Assembly: GCF_003096995.1 (NCBI RefSeq)
Contig: NZ_QENU01000008.1
Span: forward strand, 23,410-87,409
Origin: Alitibacter langaaensis DSM 22999
Lineage (GTDB): Bacteria > Pseudomonadota > Gammaproteobacteria > Enterobacterales > Pasteurellaceae
Direction of reading: 5' to 3'
DNA length: 64,000 bases
Part shown: positions 7,814 through 18,244 of the stretch, piece after piece
Position numbering within the stretch: position 1 is the stretch's first letter
Layout: every line of letters begins with the position of its first letter
Position numbers and translations under genes: made by a program
The notes under the pieces: generated by a model
What the model was told of the DNA's origin: nothing
Databases searched by the model: none
What the model saw: only the letters and a program-made list of their open reading frames with translations

Positions 7814-8650
7814 TTATTTTTTATAAAGTGGCGTTGGACCTGTTGAACCGCCAATAGAGCTGTCAATTTGTTTAGTTCCTGAAGCACTAATTTCTACGCG
7901 ACGATTTGGACGTAAACAATCACGCAATGCTTGACCTGTTTCCCCTGTACAAGCTACAACTTGGTTTGCTTTACCATAACCCACAGCAGAAATATCAGCT
8001 GTTACACCTTTTTGAATTAAACGCGTTTTTACAGCATCTGCACGTTGTTGTGATAATTTTAAGTTATAAGATTCAGAACCAAGACGGTCAGTATAACCCG
8101 CTACTTTAACTGATTTTGACTCAACTTTTTTCAATTGTTCTGCAACATTATCAACAACGCCTTGACCTTTTGCTGTTAATGTGGCTTGGTTAAAATCAAA
8201 TAAGAAATCACCACTTAAGTTAAAACCAGCGTTACCATTACAACCATTTGGATACCAGAAGAAACTTTGTGCTTGCATATCTTTGTCAAATAACACTTTA
8301 TATTGGCAAATTTTGTGTTCGCCATTTTCACGATAATTGAAGACATAATCAAATTCACGCACGCCGAATAAGCCTTCTTGGAACTGAGGGTTACCAATTA
8401 AATGACGAATTTGATCTTTACTCATCCCGCGTTCGATCATACGAACATTATCCCAGTTTGGCCATGTACCAAATTGTGTACCATCATGGTTAAATGTATT
8501 ATCTTCCACTTTCGGCCATACTAAATTCTGAACTGCTTCTTCAGGTGTATTACCCGCCGGTGTTCCTTCATCGGTTACATGACTTAAGTTACCACATGCA
8601 GCTAAAGTAAATGCAGCGGCAGCAGTGAATACAAAGTTTGATAATTTCAT
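7814..8650 (-). CDS. OmpA-family outer-membrane lipoprotein with BamE-like domain
   Basis: A 278-residue lipoprotein. The signal sequence ends in a lipobox LAAC (Cys19). Residues about 70-130 (IERGMSKDQIRHLIGNP, then VREFDYVFNY) look like a SmpA/BamE-type domain, and about 150-258 form an OmpA C-terminal peptidoglycan-binding domain with LFDFNQATLTAKG and NRRVEI. The role is most likely to tether the outer membrane to peptidoglycan; a partnership with the assembly machinery is possible because of the BamE-like fold but is not shown. Single gene, transcribed towards the IS-flanked segment; its presumed terminator half (GCCCTTTTATT) lies just beyond the IS end at 7786. Confidence 0.85.
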   Translation of the reverse strand: MKLSNFVFTAAAAFTLAACGNLSHVTDEGTPAGNTPEEAVQNLVWPKVEDNTFNHDGTQFGTWPNWDNVRMIERGMSKDQIRHLIGNPQFQEGLFGVREFDYVFNYRENGEHKICQYKVLFDKDMQAQSFFWYPNGCNGNAGFNLSGDFLFDFNQATLTAKGQGVVDNVAEQLKKVESKSVKVAGYTDRLGSESYNLKLSQQRADAVKTRLIQKGVTADISAVGYGKANQVVACTGETGQALRDCLRPNRRVEISASGTKQIDSSIGGSTGPTPLYKK

Positions 8651-8838
8651 TTTCTCTTACCTTTTAAATTAAAAATCGCTCAAATCAGCGTTAACGAGAC
8701 AACATTCGCTTATCAAAGCAATGAAACTCTAATTTCATTAAGGCGGTATATTAATCGTAGCCGATTAAAAAGTAAATTTAAAACGGTCTTACTCGAGGCA
8801 TATTTTTGTCAAATATTGTAAAGAGAGCAAAGGATTTT

Positions 8839-9897
8839 CTAAAAATAAGTTCTAGGGTTAAATTTTGTCCAATTTAAAACAATATTATCCGCACTTTCTT
8901 CTGCTTGTTTTCCCAATTTTTGTAGTATCGATTTTTTCTGTTTGTAATGCACGGCAAGCACAGATTTCTCTTTTATTGCTTGTAAAATCAAATCATCACT
9001 TGTCTCAATTTCATCCACTAATTTTAGATTTAAAGCCTGTTGCCCAAACCAATGCTCCCCAGTGGCAATTTGGTTCACGTCTAAGTGCGGTCGATTTTGC
9101 GCCACAAATTGTTTGAATAATTCGTGTGTTTCTTCTAATTCTTGCTGGAATTTTTGTTTCCCTTTTTCGGTATTTTCGCCTAAAACCGTCACCGTGCGTT
9201 TAAATTCCCCTGCCGTCATCACATCAACATCCACATCATGTTTTTTCAACAAACGATGAATATTCGGCACTTGAGCAACAACACCAACAGATCCAATAAT
9301 CGCAAAGGGTGCTGATACAATTTTATCCGCAACACAAGCCATCATATAACCACCACTTGCCGCCACTTTATCAACAGCCACAGTCAATTTAATACCATGT
9401 TGTTTTAAACGCGCCAATTGTGAAGCGGCTAATCCATAACCATGTACGACACCACCAGGGCTTTCTAAGCGCAACAGCACTTCATCTTCGGGTTTTGCGA
9501 CAGATAAAATGGTGCTAATTTCTTCGCGTAATGCCCCAGTTGCCGAGGCTTGAACATCGCCTTTAAAATCAAGCACATAAAGCGTTGGCTTAATTTCTTT
9601 TTCTAGCAGCTCACCACTTTTACGTTTCGCCATTTGTTCTTTCGCTTTGGCTTTTTCTGCTTTTTTCTCGGCTTTTTCCTGTGTTTTAAGTTCATCTTCG
9701 GTGAGATAGAAATCTCGCACTTTTTTGCTATTCTCTTCAAATTCTTTAGCTAAATCCGTCAGCTCTAATTCGCCATGAATAGCATTTTTCTTTTGTTTTA
9801 AGGCGATGATGGCAAAAATTATTGCGCCAATAATGAGTAAAATCGTCAAGATCTCTAAAATAAAAATCCCATATCCCACTAAAATTTCAGACCACAT
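8839..9897 (-). CDS. sohB: Inner-membrane peptidase SohB (S49 family)
   Basis: A membrane-anchored serine protease of the signal-peptide-peptidase family. One N-terminal helix (residues about 8-33) is followed by a charged, Lys/Glu/Ala-rich linker (about 55-100) and the S49 domain. The nucleophile Ser lies in KVAASGGYMMA (S181), with the expected Lys in the EFKRT stretch some 50 residues later; LLRLESPGG precedes the site as in the family. Length (352) matches E. coli SohB (349). It is transcribed alone. The C-terminus overlaps an uptake core at about 8889. Confidence 0.92.
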   Translation of the reverse strand: MWSEILVGYGIFILEILTILLIIGAIIFAIIALKQKKNAIHGELELTDLAKEFEENSKKVRDFYLTEDELKTQEKAEKKAEKAKAKEQMAKRKSGELLEKEIKPTLYVLDFKGDVQASATGALREEISTILSVAKPEDEVLLRLESPGGVVHGYGLAASQLARLKQHGIKLTVAVDKVAASGGYMMACVADKIVSAPFAIIGSVGVVAQVPNIHRLLKKHDVDVDVMTAGEFKRTVTVLGENTEKGKQKFQQELEETHELFKQFVAQNRPHLDVNQIATGEHWFGQQALNLKLVDEIETSDDLILQAIKEKSVLAVHYKQKKSILQKLGKQAEESADNIVLNWTKFNPRTYF

Positions 9898-9971
9898 TGT
9901 CCTCTCCTTTTCTCTTTAAAACTCTTCAAAAATTTCTCAAAATTTGACCGCACTTTTTAGGCTGTATGCGA

Positions 9972-10739
9972 TTAGCTACGCAATCCTATACCACGACTAA
10001 TTAAATAATAGGAAAAGCTATACAAGCCTAAAATAAAAATTAGCAACACTGTGAAGGTGTAGCCTAAACTGACATCACTAATACCTAAAAAACCATAACG
10101 AAAACCGTTAATCATGTAGACGATTGGGTTGAGCTTAGACACAACCTGCCAGAATGGGGGCAATAAAGAAATGGAATAAAATACCCCACCAAGATAGGTT
10201 AATGGCGTTAATACAAAGGTAGGAATAATGCTAATATCATCAAATGAACGAGCAAAAACAGCGTTGATTAATCCTGCTAAAGCAAAGGTGGCGGTAGTAA
10301 GTAACAACGTCACAAAAATGACAAGCCAAGAATGAATATCAAAGGAAACAAACAAGAGCGAAACAATGGTAACTAACACCCCCACGCATAAACCGCGCGC
10401 CATTCCCCCTGCCATATAACCTAAAATAATCACATGCGGCGAAGTTGGTGAAATTAAGAGTTCTTCCACATTTCGCGCGAATTTTGTGCTGTAAAAAGAA
10501 GACGCCACATTTGTAAACGAATTGGTCAGTGACGACATCATGATCAACCCTGGCACAATAAATTGCATATAGCTAAAACCGCTCATTTCACCAATGCGGC
10601 TGCCAATTAATTGCCCGAAGATGACAAAATATAATGTCATTGTGATCACAGGGGGAACGAGAGTTTGCAGCCAAATGCGTGTAAAACGGCGAATTTCTTT
10701 GTGTAAAATGGTCGAAAATGCTACCCAAGATAATCTCAT
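9972..10739 (-). CDS. yadH: ABC-2 type exporter permease (YadH-like)
   Basis: Integral membrane subunit of a two-gene ABC-2 exporter; 255 residues with about six helices and the ABC-2 family layout (first helix near 23-45, then a cluster from 60 to 250). The C-terminal part PLTYLGGVFYS and NPIVYMINGFRYG are typical of this family. Its start codon overlaps the stop of the ATPase gene by four bases (ATGA), so translation is coupled. Substrate is unknown; E. coli YadGH is also uncharacterised. An uptake core sits just upstream of the stop-side spacer at about 9946. Confidence 0.88.
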   Translation of the reverse strand: MRLSWVAFSTILHKEIRRFTRIWLQTLVPPVITMTLYFVIFGQLIGSRIGEMSGFSYMQFIVPGLIMMSSLTNSFTNVASSFYSTKFARNVEELLISPTSPHVIILGYMAGGMARGLCVGVLVTIVSLLFVSFDIHSWLVIFVTLLLTTATFALAGLINAVFARSFDDISIIPTFVLTPLTYLGGVFYSISLLPPFWQVVSKLNPIVYMINGFRYGFLGISDVSLGYTFTVLLIFILGLYSFSYYLISRGIGLRS

Positions 10740-11662
10740 TTTGTTTCTCCCACTGGCTTGTTAAGCGACATACTCACAAATAATTCTTCTAAACGATTGG
10801 CTTTATTGCGCATACTCACCACTTGCACGCCTTGCGCGGTTAATTGAGTAAATAACGAATTTAGCCCAAGGGAACGATGAATTTCTACTTCAATAGAATT
10901 GTCATCAATTTTGCGTAACGGATAATCTTCAATTTGTGACAACGTCTCAGCATTTTTCACATCAAGAATAAAGGTTTCTGTTTCAAGCTTCGCAAGCAAA
11001 TCTTTCATTGGCATATTCACCACTAATCTCCCCTGCTGAATAATGCCAATATGACGGCACAACATCTCTGCTTCTTCAAGGTAATGGGTGGTTAAAATAA
11101 TGGTTGTGCCTTGCGCATTGAGTTCTTGCAAGAAAATCCACATAGAACGGCGCAATTCAATATCTACCCCAGCGGTGGGTTCGTCTAAAATCAATAACTT
11201 AGGGTTATGCATTAAGGCGCGCGCAATCATTAAACGGCGTTTCATTCCGCCAGATAAGCGCATTGCTTGTTGATCTCGTTTTTCCCATAAATCCAATTTT
11301 TTTAGCCATTTTTCTGCACTAACTAGGGCTTCTTTATGGGGAATACCGTAATAGCCCGCTTGGTTTGTCAGAATGTCTTGTACTTTTTCAAATTGGTTAA
11401 AATTAAATTCTTGTGGCACCAAACCAATGTGTTGCTTTAATGCCGACTGATTTTGATCCAAATCATAACCAAACACTTTCACCGAACCGCTGGTTTTATT
11501 CACCAACGAACTGATAATGCCAATGGTTGTGGATTTACCTGCGCCATTATGTCCGAGCAAGGCATAAAAATCCCCCTCTTCGACAACTAAATCAATGCCA
11601 TGCAACGCTTGCACACCATTTTTATAAGATTTTGTTAATTTAGAAATTTCTAATGCTTTCAT
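10736..11662 (-). CDS. yadG: ABC-2 exporter ATP-binding protein (YadG-like)
   Basis: The ATPase partner of the downstream permease. It has Walker A GHNGAGKS, signature RLSGGMKRRLMIARAL, Walker B LLILDEPTAG, and THYLEEAEMLC containing the switch His. An upstream GTG would add nine residues, but the family begins near MKALEISKLTKSY, so the ATG at 11662 (308 residues) is used. Conservation with E. coli YadG is high throughout. It is divergent from trpE, with 177 bases between the two start codons. Confidence 0.9.
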   Translation of the reverse strand: MKALEISKLTKSYKNGVQALHGIDLVVEEGDFYALLGHNGAGKSTTIGIISSLVNKTSGSVKVFGYDLDQNQSALKQHIGLVPQEFNFNQFEKVQDILTNQAGYYGIPHKEALVSAEKWLKKLDLWEKRDQQAMRLSGGMKRRLMIARALMHNPKLLILDEPTAGVDIELRRSMWIFLQELNAQGTTIILTTHYLEEAEMLCRHIGIIQQGRLVVNMPMKDLLAKLETETFILDVKNAETLSQIEDYPLRKIDDNSIEVEIHRSLGLNSLFTQLTAQGVQVVSMRNKANRLEELFVSMSLNKPVGETK

Positions 11663-11779
11663 TTCATATTCACTTGCAAAAATAGGCACGAATCATACTC
11701 TTTTTTCTAAAATCATGCAAAAACTGACCGCACTTTCTCTTGACCGATGATGATAATCGAAAAATTTTTATTTCTTTAC

Positions 11780-11814
11780 TTGACAAAAATTTAATGCACT
11801 AGTTTAATAGTGCA
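11780..11814 (+). promoter_or_regulatory. trpE promoter overlapped by a TrpR operator
   Basis: A -35 TTGACA (11780-11785) and -10 TTTAAT (11803-11808) are 17 bases apart. The near-palindrome TGCACTAGTTTAATAGTGCA at 11795-11814 covers the -10 and matches TrpR operators, which carry CTAGTT...ACTAG-type halves. Only 25 bases separate it from the trpE ATG, too short for a leader peptide and attenuator, so repression by TrpR appears to be the only visible control. Confidence 0.8.
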
Positions 11815-11839
11815 AAATATTCAAGATTAAGGATTTACT

Positions 11840-13387
11840 ATGTTTCAACCTTATATTCAAGTTTTTCAACGTGATGTGCGCTATCAAAGTGATTTAAGCG
11901 CTGTATTTACCACGCTCTGCCCTGCGACATCAAATAGCCTTTTGTTGGAAAGTGCTGAAATCTCCAGTAAAAACAGTTTAAAAAGTCTGCTTATTGTTAA
12001 TGCCGCAGTGAAAATTACTTGTACAAGTCAATTCGTCACATTTTTAGCATTAACGAATAATGGCAAAGCGGTTTTATCTCATTTAGAAGAAAAGTTACAG
12101 GGTTTAGCAACCTTAACAAAATTAAATGATACAACCTTGCAAGCGCAATTTTCTCAGCTTGACCAAAACCTTGATGAAGACAGTAAATTGCAAGCCGCAA
12201 CGATTTTTGAAGGTTTGCGCCAAGTGAATAATCTTTATGCTCACAGCCAAACACCGATTTTCTTAGGCGGATTATTTGCCTATGATTTGGTCGCCAATTT
12301 TATTCCGATGAAAGACATTGCGTTGCAAGATGACGGACTCAGCTGCCCCGATTATGTGTTCTACCTAGCAGAAAATTTGCTGCGTTTAGATCACCCTACC
12401 CAACAGGCAACGCTACAAACCTTCTGTTTTACGAGCCAAGAAAAGCAAAATTTGCAACAAAGTGCGGTCAAAATTGAGCAAGATTTACAAAATCTCAAGC
12501 CTTTACCCGCTATTGTGCCTGCCAGCACGGAAGTGGTGCCAAATCACGATGATGATAAATTTAAACAAATTATCACCGCACTTAAACAGCATATTTATAT
12601 AGGCGATGTGTTCCAAATTGTGCCGTCACGCCGTTTTAGCATACCTTGCCCGAATACGCTGGCAACTTATCGTCAACTAAAAGTGAATAACCCAAGTCCC
12701 TATATGTTTTATATGCAAGATGACGAATTTACCCTGTTTGGCGCGTCTCCTGAAAGTGCATTGAAATATAGTGCGGATAGCCGTCAGCTAGAAATTTATC
12801 CGATCGCCGGCTCGCGCCCTCGTGGTTTTGATGCCAATGGCAATATTGATCCTGAGCTGGACGCGCGTTTAGAACTCGAAATGCGTCTTGACCACAAAGA
12901 ATTGGCGGAACATTTAATGTTAGTGGATCTCGCGCGCAATGACATCGCACGCGTTTGTGAAAGTGGCACGCGCCAAGTAAAAGATTTAATGCAAGTGGAT
13001 CGCTATTCTCATATTATGCATTTGGTTTCTCGTGTAGTGGGCAAACTGCGCACAGAACTTGACGCGCTACACGCCTACCAAGCCTGTATGAATATGGGAA
13101 CACTGACTGGCGCGCCAAAAATCAAGGCGATGCAGCTTATTTATCAATTTGAAAAACAAAAACGACATAGTTATGGCGGCGCGGTAGGCTATCTCTCTTC
13201 AGACGGCAATTTTGATACCTGTATCGTCATTCGCTCTGCCTTTGTGCAAAATGGTATCGCTTATGTTCAAGCGGGCTGCGGTGAAGTGTTAGATTCCGAT
13301 CCGCAAATGGAAGCGGATGAAACACGACACAAAGCCCGCGCTGTCTTAAACGCCATTATGCAAATCAATCGTTCAAATAAGGAGTAA
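11840..13387 (+). CDS. trpE: Anthranilate synthase component I
   Basis: Converts chorismate to anthranilate with ammonia delivered by TrpG, the first committed step to tryptophan. At 515 residues it matches E. coli TrpE (520). The tryptophan feedback site motif LLLESAEIS lies near residues 34-42, and the chorismate-binding domain shows FQIVPSRRF, PYMFYM, GASPES, IAGSRPRG, LVDLARNDI, GAPKIKAMQ and GGAVGYLSSDG. First gene of trpE-G-(tautomerase-like)-D-CF, three bases before trpG. An uptake core is embedded in the coding sequence near 12461. Confidence 0.97.
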   Translation: MFQPYIQVFQRDVRYQSDLSAVFTTLCPATSNSLLLESAEISSKNSLKSLLIVNAAVKITCTSQFVTFLALTNNGKAVLSHLEEKLQGLATLTKLNDTTLQAQFSQLDQNLDEDSKLQAATIFEGLRQVNNLYAHSQTPIFLGGLFAYDLVANFIPMKDIALQDDGLSCPDYVFYLAENLLRLDHPTQQATLQTFCFTSQEKQNLQQSAVKIEQDLQNLKPLPAIVPASTEVVPNHDDDKFKQIITALKQHIYIGDVFQIVPSRRFSIPCPNTLATYRQLKVNNPSPYMFYMQDDEFTLFGASPESALKYSADSRQLEIYPIAGSRPRGFDANGNIDPELDARLELEMRLDHKELAEHLMLVDLARNDIARVCESGTRQVKDLMQVDRYSHIMHLVSRVVGKLRTELDALHAYQACMNMGTLTGAPKIKAMQLIYQFEKQKRHSYGGAVGYLSSDGNFDTCIVIRSAFVQNGIAYVQAGCGEVLDSDPQMEADETRHKARAVLNAIMQINRSNKE

Positions 13388-13390
13388 AAA

Positions 13391-13969
13391 ATGGCAACCA
13401 TCATCTTTTTAGACAATTTTGACTCCTTTACCTACAATTTAGTCGATCAATTTCGCACGCTTGGGCATTCGGTGAAAATTTATCGCAATGATTGTGATCT
13501 CGATTTTTTAGCGAAATGCTGTCGCCAGCCTAATCATATTCTCGCCCTTTCACCCGGTCCAGGCACCCCTGCGCAAGCAGGAAATATGTTAGCCTTGATT
13601 GAACGTGTGAAAAATGAAGTACCCATTATTGGCATTTGTTTAGGCCATCAAGCGCTGATTGAGAGCTTTGGGGGCAAGGTGGTTCATGCGGGGGAAGTTT
13701 TGCATGGCAAGGTTTCTAAAATCACTCATGATGAACAAGCTATGTTCCAAGGCTTGCAAAACCCGATGCCAGTTGCACGCTATCATTCGTTAATGGGGCA
13801 AAATTTACCAGATGAATTAATCGCCAACGCGCATTACAACAATATCATTATGGCGATTCGCCACGAAACCTTGCCCATTTGTGGCTTTCAATTTCACCCA
13901 GAAAGCATTTTAACGGTGCAAGGCTCTAAATTATTAGAAAATTCCATTAATTGGTTATTAAAAAGATAA
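13391..13969 (+). CDS. trpG: Anthranilate synthase component II (glutamine amidotransferase)
   Basis: Supplies ammonia from glutamine to TrpE. Class I amidotransferase triad: Cys in IGICLGHQALIESFGG (about residue 81) and His/Glu in FQFHPESIL (about 170-178); the oxyanion segment SPGPGTPAQAG is near 54-64. It is a free 192-residue subunit, not fused to trpD as in E. coli. Starts 3 bases after trpE with an AAGGAG site inside the trpE end, so the two subunits are probably made in equal amounts. Confidence 0.95.
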   Translation: MATIIFLDNFDSFTYNLVDQFRTLGHSVKIYRNDCDLDFLAKCCRQPNHILALSPGPGTPAQAGNMLALIERVKNEVPIIGICLGHQALIESFGGKVVHAGEVLHGKVSKITHDEQAMFQGLQNPMPVARYHSLMGQNLPDELIANAHYNNIIMAIRHETLPICGFQFHPESILTVQGSKLLENSINWLLKR

Positions 13970-13994
13970 GCAAACACAGGATAGGAAGAAATAA

Positions 13995-14381
<387 letters not shown>

Positions 14382-14424
14382 TCGCACAAAAGTTAATCGC
14401 ACCAAATAAGAAAAGGACAATAAT

Positions 14425-15426
14425 ATGCAAACTGAACACATTCTTTCATCACTTTTTGAGGGGCAATCCCTCACTCAAGAGCAATCTAGCCATTTATTCC
14501 ACGCCATTGTTAATGGAAAATTATCCAATGAACAATTAGCGGCGGCACTGATCGCATTAAAACTAAAAGGGGAAACCATTGAAGAAATTACAGGCGCGGT
14601 GACCGCACTTTTAAACGCCGCAGAACCTTTCCCTGCTCCTGATTATGCCTTTGCAGATATTGTAGGAACAGGTGGTGATGGCGCTAACACAATCAATATT
14701 TCTACCGTTTCAGCCATTGTCGGTGCGAGCCTTGGCTTAAAAATTGCTAAACACGGAAACCGCAGCGTATCCAGTAAAACTGGGGCAAGCGATTTATTAA
14801 CGTGCTTGAATGTGAACATTAATATGTCAGCAGAAAGCGCACGCAAAGCCTTAGATGAGATTGGGCTCGCCTTTATCTTTGCACAAAAATATCACACGGG
14901 CTTTAAATATGCGGCACCTGTGCGCCAAGCGTTAAAAACACGAACCATTTTTAATATTTTAGGCCCATTGATTAACCCAGCGAACCCGAAACGCCAATTA
15001 TTGGGGGTGTATCGTCCAGAATTATTAAAACCTTATGCCGAAACCAATGCCAATCTGCAACACGAGCATAGCATTGTTGTGCATGGTTGTGGGCTTGATG
15101 AAGTCGCCATTCACGGCGAAACAAAAGTGGCAGAATTACGCGATGGCAAAATTGAATATTACAGCCTGACCCCAAAAGATTTCGGCTTTGAGGCTAAACC
15201 GCTAGAAAGCCTACGTGGTGGCGAGCCTCAAGAAAATGCTAAAATTTTGACCGCACTTTTGCAAGGCAAAGGCAAAGCGGAACATAACCAAGCGGTTGCG
15301 ATGAATACCGCGCTGCTCATGAAATTATTTGGTTATGAAGATCTGAAACAAAATGCACAACAAGTATTAGAGCAACTTGCCTCGGGCAAAGCCTTTGCGA
15401 CTTTAGAACAACTAACCACATATTAA
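14425..15426 (+). CDS. trpD: Anthranilate phosphoribosyltransferase
   Basis: Transfers the phosphoribosyl group of PRPP to anthranilate. At 333 residues it is a stand-alone enzyme. The PRPP/glycine-rich motif [15 protein letters not shown] is at about residues 80-94, followed by [17 protein letters not shown] and the [13 protein letters not shown] motif near 176-188, all typical. Spacing to the preceding tautomerase-like gene is 43 bases, with AAAGGAC ahead of the ATG. An uptake core occurs near 14601 and another near 15248. Confidence 0.97.
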   Translation: MQTEHILSSLFEGQSLTQEQSSHLFHAIVNGKLSNEQLAAALIALKLKGETIEEITGAVTALLNAAEPFPAPDYAFADIVGTGGDGANTINISTVSAIVGASLGLKIAKHGNRSVSSKTGASDLLTCLNVNINMSAESARKALDEIGLAFIFAQKYHTGFKYAAPVRQALKTRTIFNILGPLINPANPKRQLLGVYRPELLKPYAETNANLQHEHSIVVHGCGLDEVAIHGETKVAELRDGKIEYYSLTPKDFGFEAKPLESLRGGEPQENAKILTALLQGKGKAEHNQAVAMNTALLMKLFGYEDLKQNAQQVLEQLASGKAFATLEQLTTY

Positions 15427-15436
15427 TGATAAAAAT

Positions 15437-16846
15437 ATGAATAATTTAAAAGACAAACCGACTATCTTGCAAAAAATTGTGCTCGATAAAATTGAGTGGG
15501 TGAAAGCCCAATCACAGGCTTTTCCTTTAAGCGAATTTAAGCAAAATATCACAAAATCTGACCGCAGTTTTTATGATGCCTTGGCGAAAGGCACGCACCA
15601 ACGCCCTGCGTTTATTTTGGAATGTAAAAAAGCTTCGCCGTCAAAAGGGCTCATTCGTGAACAATTCGATCCGAAGTCCATCGCGCAAATCTATAAACAT
15701 TATGCGACAGCCGTTTCGGTGCTGACTGATGAAAAATATTTCCAAGGGGATTTTGCCTATATTAAACAAGTGCGTGACATTGTCACCTGCCCTGTGCTTT
15801 GCAAAGATTTTATGATCAGTGAATATCAGGTGTATTTGGCACGCTATCATCAAGCAGATGCGATTTTATTAATGCTTTCTGTGTTAGATGATGAAACTTA
15901 TCAAAATTTGTCCGCACTTGCGCACGAATTGGAAATGGGCGTGCTCACGGAAACCTCAAATCAGCAAGAACTTGAACGCGCTATTGCCTTAGAGGCGAAA
16001 GTTATCGGTATCAATAATCGCAATTTGCATGATTTAACGGTCGATCTTGGCCAAACCCCACCATTGGCACAACAAATCCCCGCTGATCGCATTATTGTTA
16101 GTGAATCAGGTATTTATTCTCATCAAGAAGTACAACAATTAAAAAGCCATGTGCATGCCTTTTTAATCGGGTCAAGTTTGATGGGAAGTGAGGATTTAAA
16201 CAATGCCGTGCGTGCGGTGATTTTTGGGGAAAACAAAGTCTGCGGTTTAACACGTCCACAAGATGTGCAAGCGGTATATGACAATGGTGCGCTTTATGGC
16301 GGATTAATTTTCGTTGAAAAATCAAAACGTTGTGTTTCTTTACGCCAAGCGCAAGAGCTAGTAACCACAGCCCCATTGCGCTTTGTCGGCGTTTTTCAAA
16401 ATCAGGACATTGATTTTATTGTGAAAATCGCCAGTCAATTAAATCTTTACGCAGTGCAATTACATGGCGCAGAAACGGCTGAATTTATCAGCGCACTTCG
16501 TGCCAAACTACCACCGCCAATTCAGATTTGGAAAGCCATTTCTGTGGATGTCAACACAGAAAGTGCGGTGGAAATTCCGCAATTTTCTGCCGTAAATCGC
16601 TATGTGTTAGATAGCAAAATAGGTAACCAGCAAGGGGGAACAGGGAAAACCTTTGATTGGTCAAAAATCCCAACTGAACTCAAAAGCCAAATTTTGCTCG
16701 CAGGTGGCATCAGCCCAGACAACGTGCAACAGGCATTGCAACAACATTGTCGTGGCTTAGATCTCAACTCTGGCGTGGAATCTGCCGCAGGTATAAAGGA
16801 TCAGCAAAAAATTGCCGCCACCTTTAAACAAATCATTGATTTTTAA
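15437..16846 (+). CDS. trpCF: Bifunctional indole-3-glycerol-phosphate synthase / phosphoribosylanthranilate isomerase
   Basis: Catalyses two successive steps in tryptophan synthesis with two fused TIM barrels. The N-terminal TrpC part (about 1-255) has [13 protein letters not shown] with the catalytic Lys/Glu region, LCKDFMI, and GINNRNL. The TrpF part (about 258-469) starts at [14 protein letters not shown] with the catalytic Cys and ends with [10 protein letters not shown] and LDLNSGVE. The fusion and 469-residue length match E. coli TrpC. It follows trpD by 10 bases and closes the first trp transcription unit before a terminator. Confidence 0.96.
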   Translation: MNNLKDKPTILQKIVLDKIEWVKAQSQAFPLSEFKQNITKSDRSFYDALAKGTHQRPAFILECKKASPSKGLIREQFDPKSIAQIYKHYATAVSVLTDEKYFQGDFAYIKQVRDIVTCPVLCKDFMISEYQVYLARYHQADAILLMLSVLDDETYQNLSALAHELEMGVLTETSNQQELERAIALEAKVIGINNRNLHDLTVDLGQTPPLAQQIPADRIIVSESGIYSHQEVQQLKSHVHAFLIGSSLMGSEDLNNAVRAVIFGENKVCGLTRPQDVQAVYDNGALYGGLIFVEKSKRCVSLRQAQELVTTAPLRFVGVFQNQDIDFIVKIASQLNLYAVQLHGAETAEFISALRAKLPPPIQIWKAISVDVNTESAVEIPQFSAVNRYVLDSKIGNQQGGTGKTFDWSKIPTELKSQILLAGGISPDNVQQALQQHCRGLDLNSGVESAAGIKDQQKIAATFKQIIDF

Positions 16847-16849
16847 ACC

Positions 16850-16879
16850 AAAAGTGCGGTGAATTTGACCGCACTTTTT
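16850..16879 (+). terminator. Terminator of the trpEGDC unit (paired uptake sequences)
   Basis: AAAAGTGCGGT (16850-16860) pairs with ACCGCACTTTT (16868-16878) around a 7-base loop, followed by T-rich sequence. The structure uses two opposed uptake cores and separates trpCF from the trpBA promoter. Confidence 0.8.
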
Positions 16880-16986
16880 GCTTTTTCTTATGCATTCTCT
16901 CATTCACATCGTTTACACATTCTTTCCTTTAAATTTCGCCAACTCCTACTCTTTCAACATTTTTAAATGTTTAGTTAAAAAATCAC

Positions 16987-17018
16987 TTTACATTTATGTA
17001 CTAGTTTAATAGTATAAT
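16987..17018 (+). promoter_or_regulatory. trpBA promoter region with TrpR operator
   Basis: The near-palindrome TGTACTAGTTTAATAGTATA (16997-17016) shares the core GTACTAGTTTAATAGT-type sequence with the operator before trpE (16 of 20 positions, by eye). TATAAT at 17013-17018 is the best -10, with TTTACA at 16987-16992 as a possible -35 at a long 20-base spacing. TrpR control of trpBA independently of trpE is therefore expected. Confidence 0.7.
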
Positions 17019-17047
17019 TCACATAAATATCATATTGAGGAAATACT

Positions 17048-18244
17048 ATGACGAATACAATTTTAAACCCTTATTTTGGGGAATTTGGCGGGATGTATGT
17101 CCCCGAAATTCTGATTCCTGTATTAAAACAGTTAGAACAAGCCTTTGTGGAAGCCAAAGAAGATCCTGAATTTCAAGCCGAATTTTTAGATTTACTCAAA
17201 AACTACGCAGGCCGCCCAACCGCACTTACGCTGTGTCGCAATCTCACCCGAGGCACAAAAACCAAGCTTTATTTAAAACGTGAAGATTTATTGCACGGTG
17301 GCGCACATAAAACGAACCAAGTTTTAGGGCAAATTTTGCTAGCAAAACGTATGGGAAAATCGCGTATTATTGCGGAAACAGGTGCAGGGCAACATGGTGT
17401 CGCCACGGCGCTTGCTTGTGCAATGTTAGGTATGCCTTGTCGTATTTATATGGGGGCAAAAGATGTAGAACGCCAATCACCTAATGTTTTCCGAATGCGT
17501 TTAATGGGCGCGGAAGTTGTTCCCGTAAAAAAAGGCTCTTGCTCATTAAAAGATGCCTGCTGTGAGGCGATGCGTGACTGGGCAGCAAATTATGATAATA
17601 CCCATTATTTAATCGGCACCGCAGCAGGCCCGCATCCATTCCCAACCATTGTGTGCGAATTCCAAAAAATGATCGGTGAAGAAACCAAACGCCAAATTTT
17701 AGAGCGAGAAGGTCGTTTACCCGATGCGGTGATTGCCTGTGTTGGCGGTGGTTCAAATGCGATTGGGATGTTTGCAGATTTTATTGAGGAACAATCCGTC
17801 CGCCTAATTGGTATTGAACCTGCGGGCAAAGGCATCGAAACAGGCGAGCATGGCGCGCCGCTTGGTCATGGCAAAGCTGGTATTTACTTTGGTATGAAAT
17901 CGCCTATTATGCAAACAGAAGATGGGCAAATTGAAGAATCTTATAGTATTTCTGCGGGCTTAGATTTTCCTTCTGTGGGGCCACAACATGCCTATTTAAA
18001 CGCAATAGGTCGTGCGGAATATCCTAGCATTACTGATGATGAAGCGCTTAATGCGTTTAAAGAGTTGGCGCAGCACGAAGGCATTATTCCTGCGCTTGAA
18101 AGTTCTCACGCGCTTGCGCACGCTTTAAAAATGGCGAAACAAAATCCCGAAAAAGAACAATTATTGGTGGTGAATTTATCTGGTCGTGGTGATAAAGATA
18201 TTTTCACGGTAGATAAAATTTTCACTGAAAGAGGTATGCTCTAA
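17048..18244 (+). CDS. trpB: Tryptophan synthase beta chain
   Basis: Condenses indole with serine to give tryptophan, using pyridoxal phosphate. The cofactor lysine is in the [13 protein letters not shown] motif (about residue 86), the catalytic Glu in [11 protein letters not shown], and the phosphate cup in [12 protein letters not shown]. Length 398 matches E. coli TrpB (397). Its stop TAA overlaps the trpA start ATG by one base (TAATG at 18242-18246), a coupling that favours equal synthesis of the two subunits. It has its own TrpR operator. Confidence 0.97.
   Translation: MTNTILNPYFGEFGGMYVPEILIPVLKQLEQAFVEAKEDPEFQAEFLDLLKNYAGRPTALTLCRNLTRGTKTKLYLKREDLLHGGAHKTNQVLGQILLAKRMGKSRIIAETGAGQHGVATALACAMLGMPCRIYMGAKDVERQSPNVFRMRLMGAEVVPVKKGSCSLKDACCEAMRDWAANYDNTHYLIGTAAGPHPFPTIVCEFQKMIGEETKRQILEREGRLPDAVIACVGGGSNAIGMFADFIEEQSVRLIGIEPAGKGIETGEHGAPLGHGKAGIYFGMKSPIMQTEDGQIEESYSISAGLDFPSVGPQHAYLNAIGRAEYPSITDDEALNAFKELAQHEGIIPALESSHALAHALKMAKQNPEKEQLLVVNLSGRGDKDIFTVDKIFTERGML

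Noticed and set aside
11815..11839. trp leader peptide and attenuator
   Set aside because: Only 25 bases between operator and ATG; no Trp codons or alternative hairpins.
16098..16376. 92-codon frame antisense to trpCF
   Set aside because: Lies fully opposite a well-supported enzyme gene; no ribosome site and no plausible motif.
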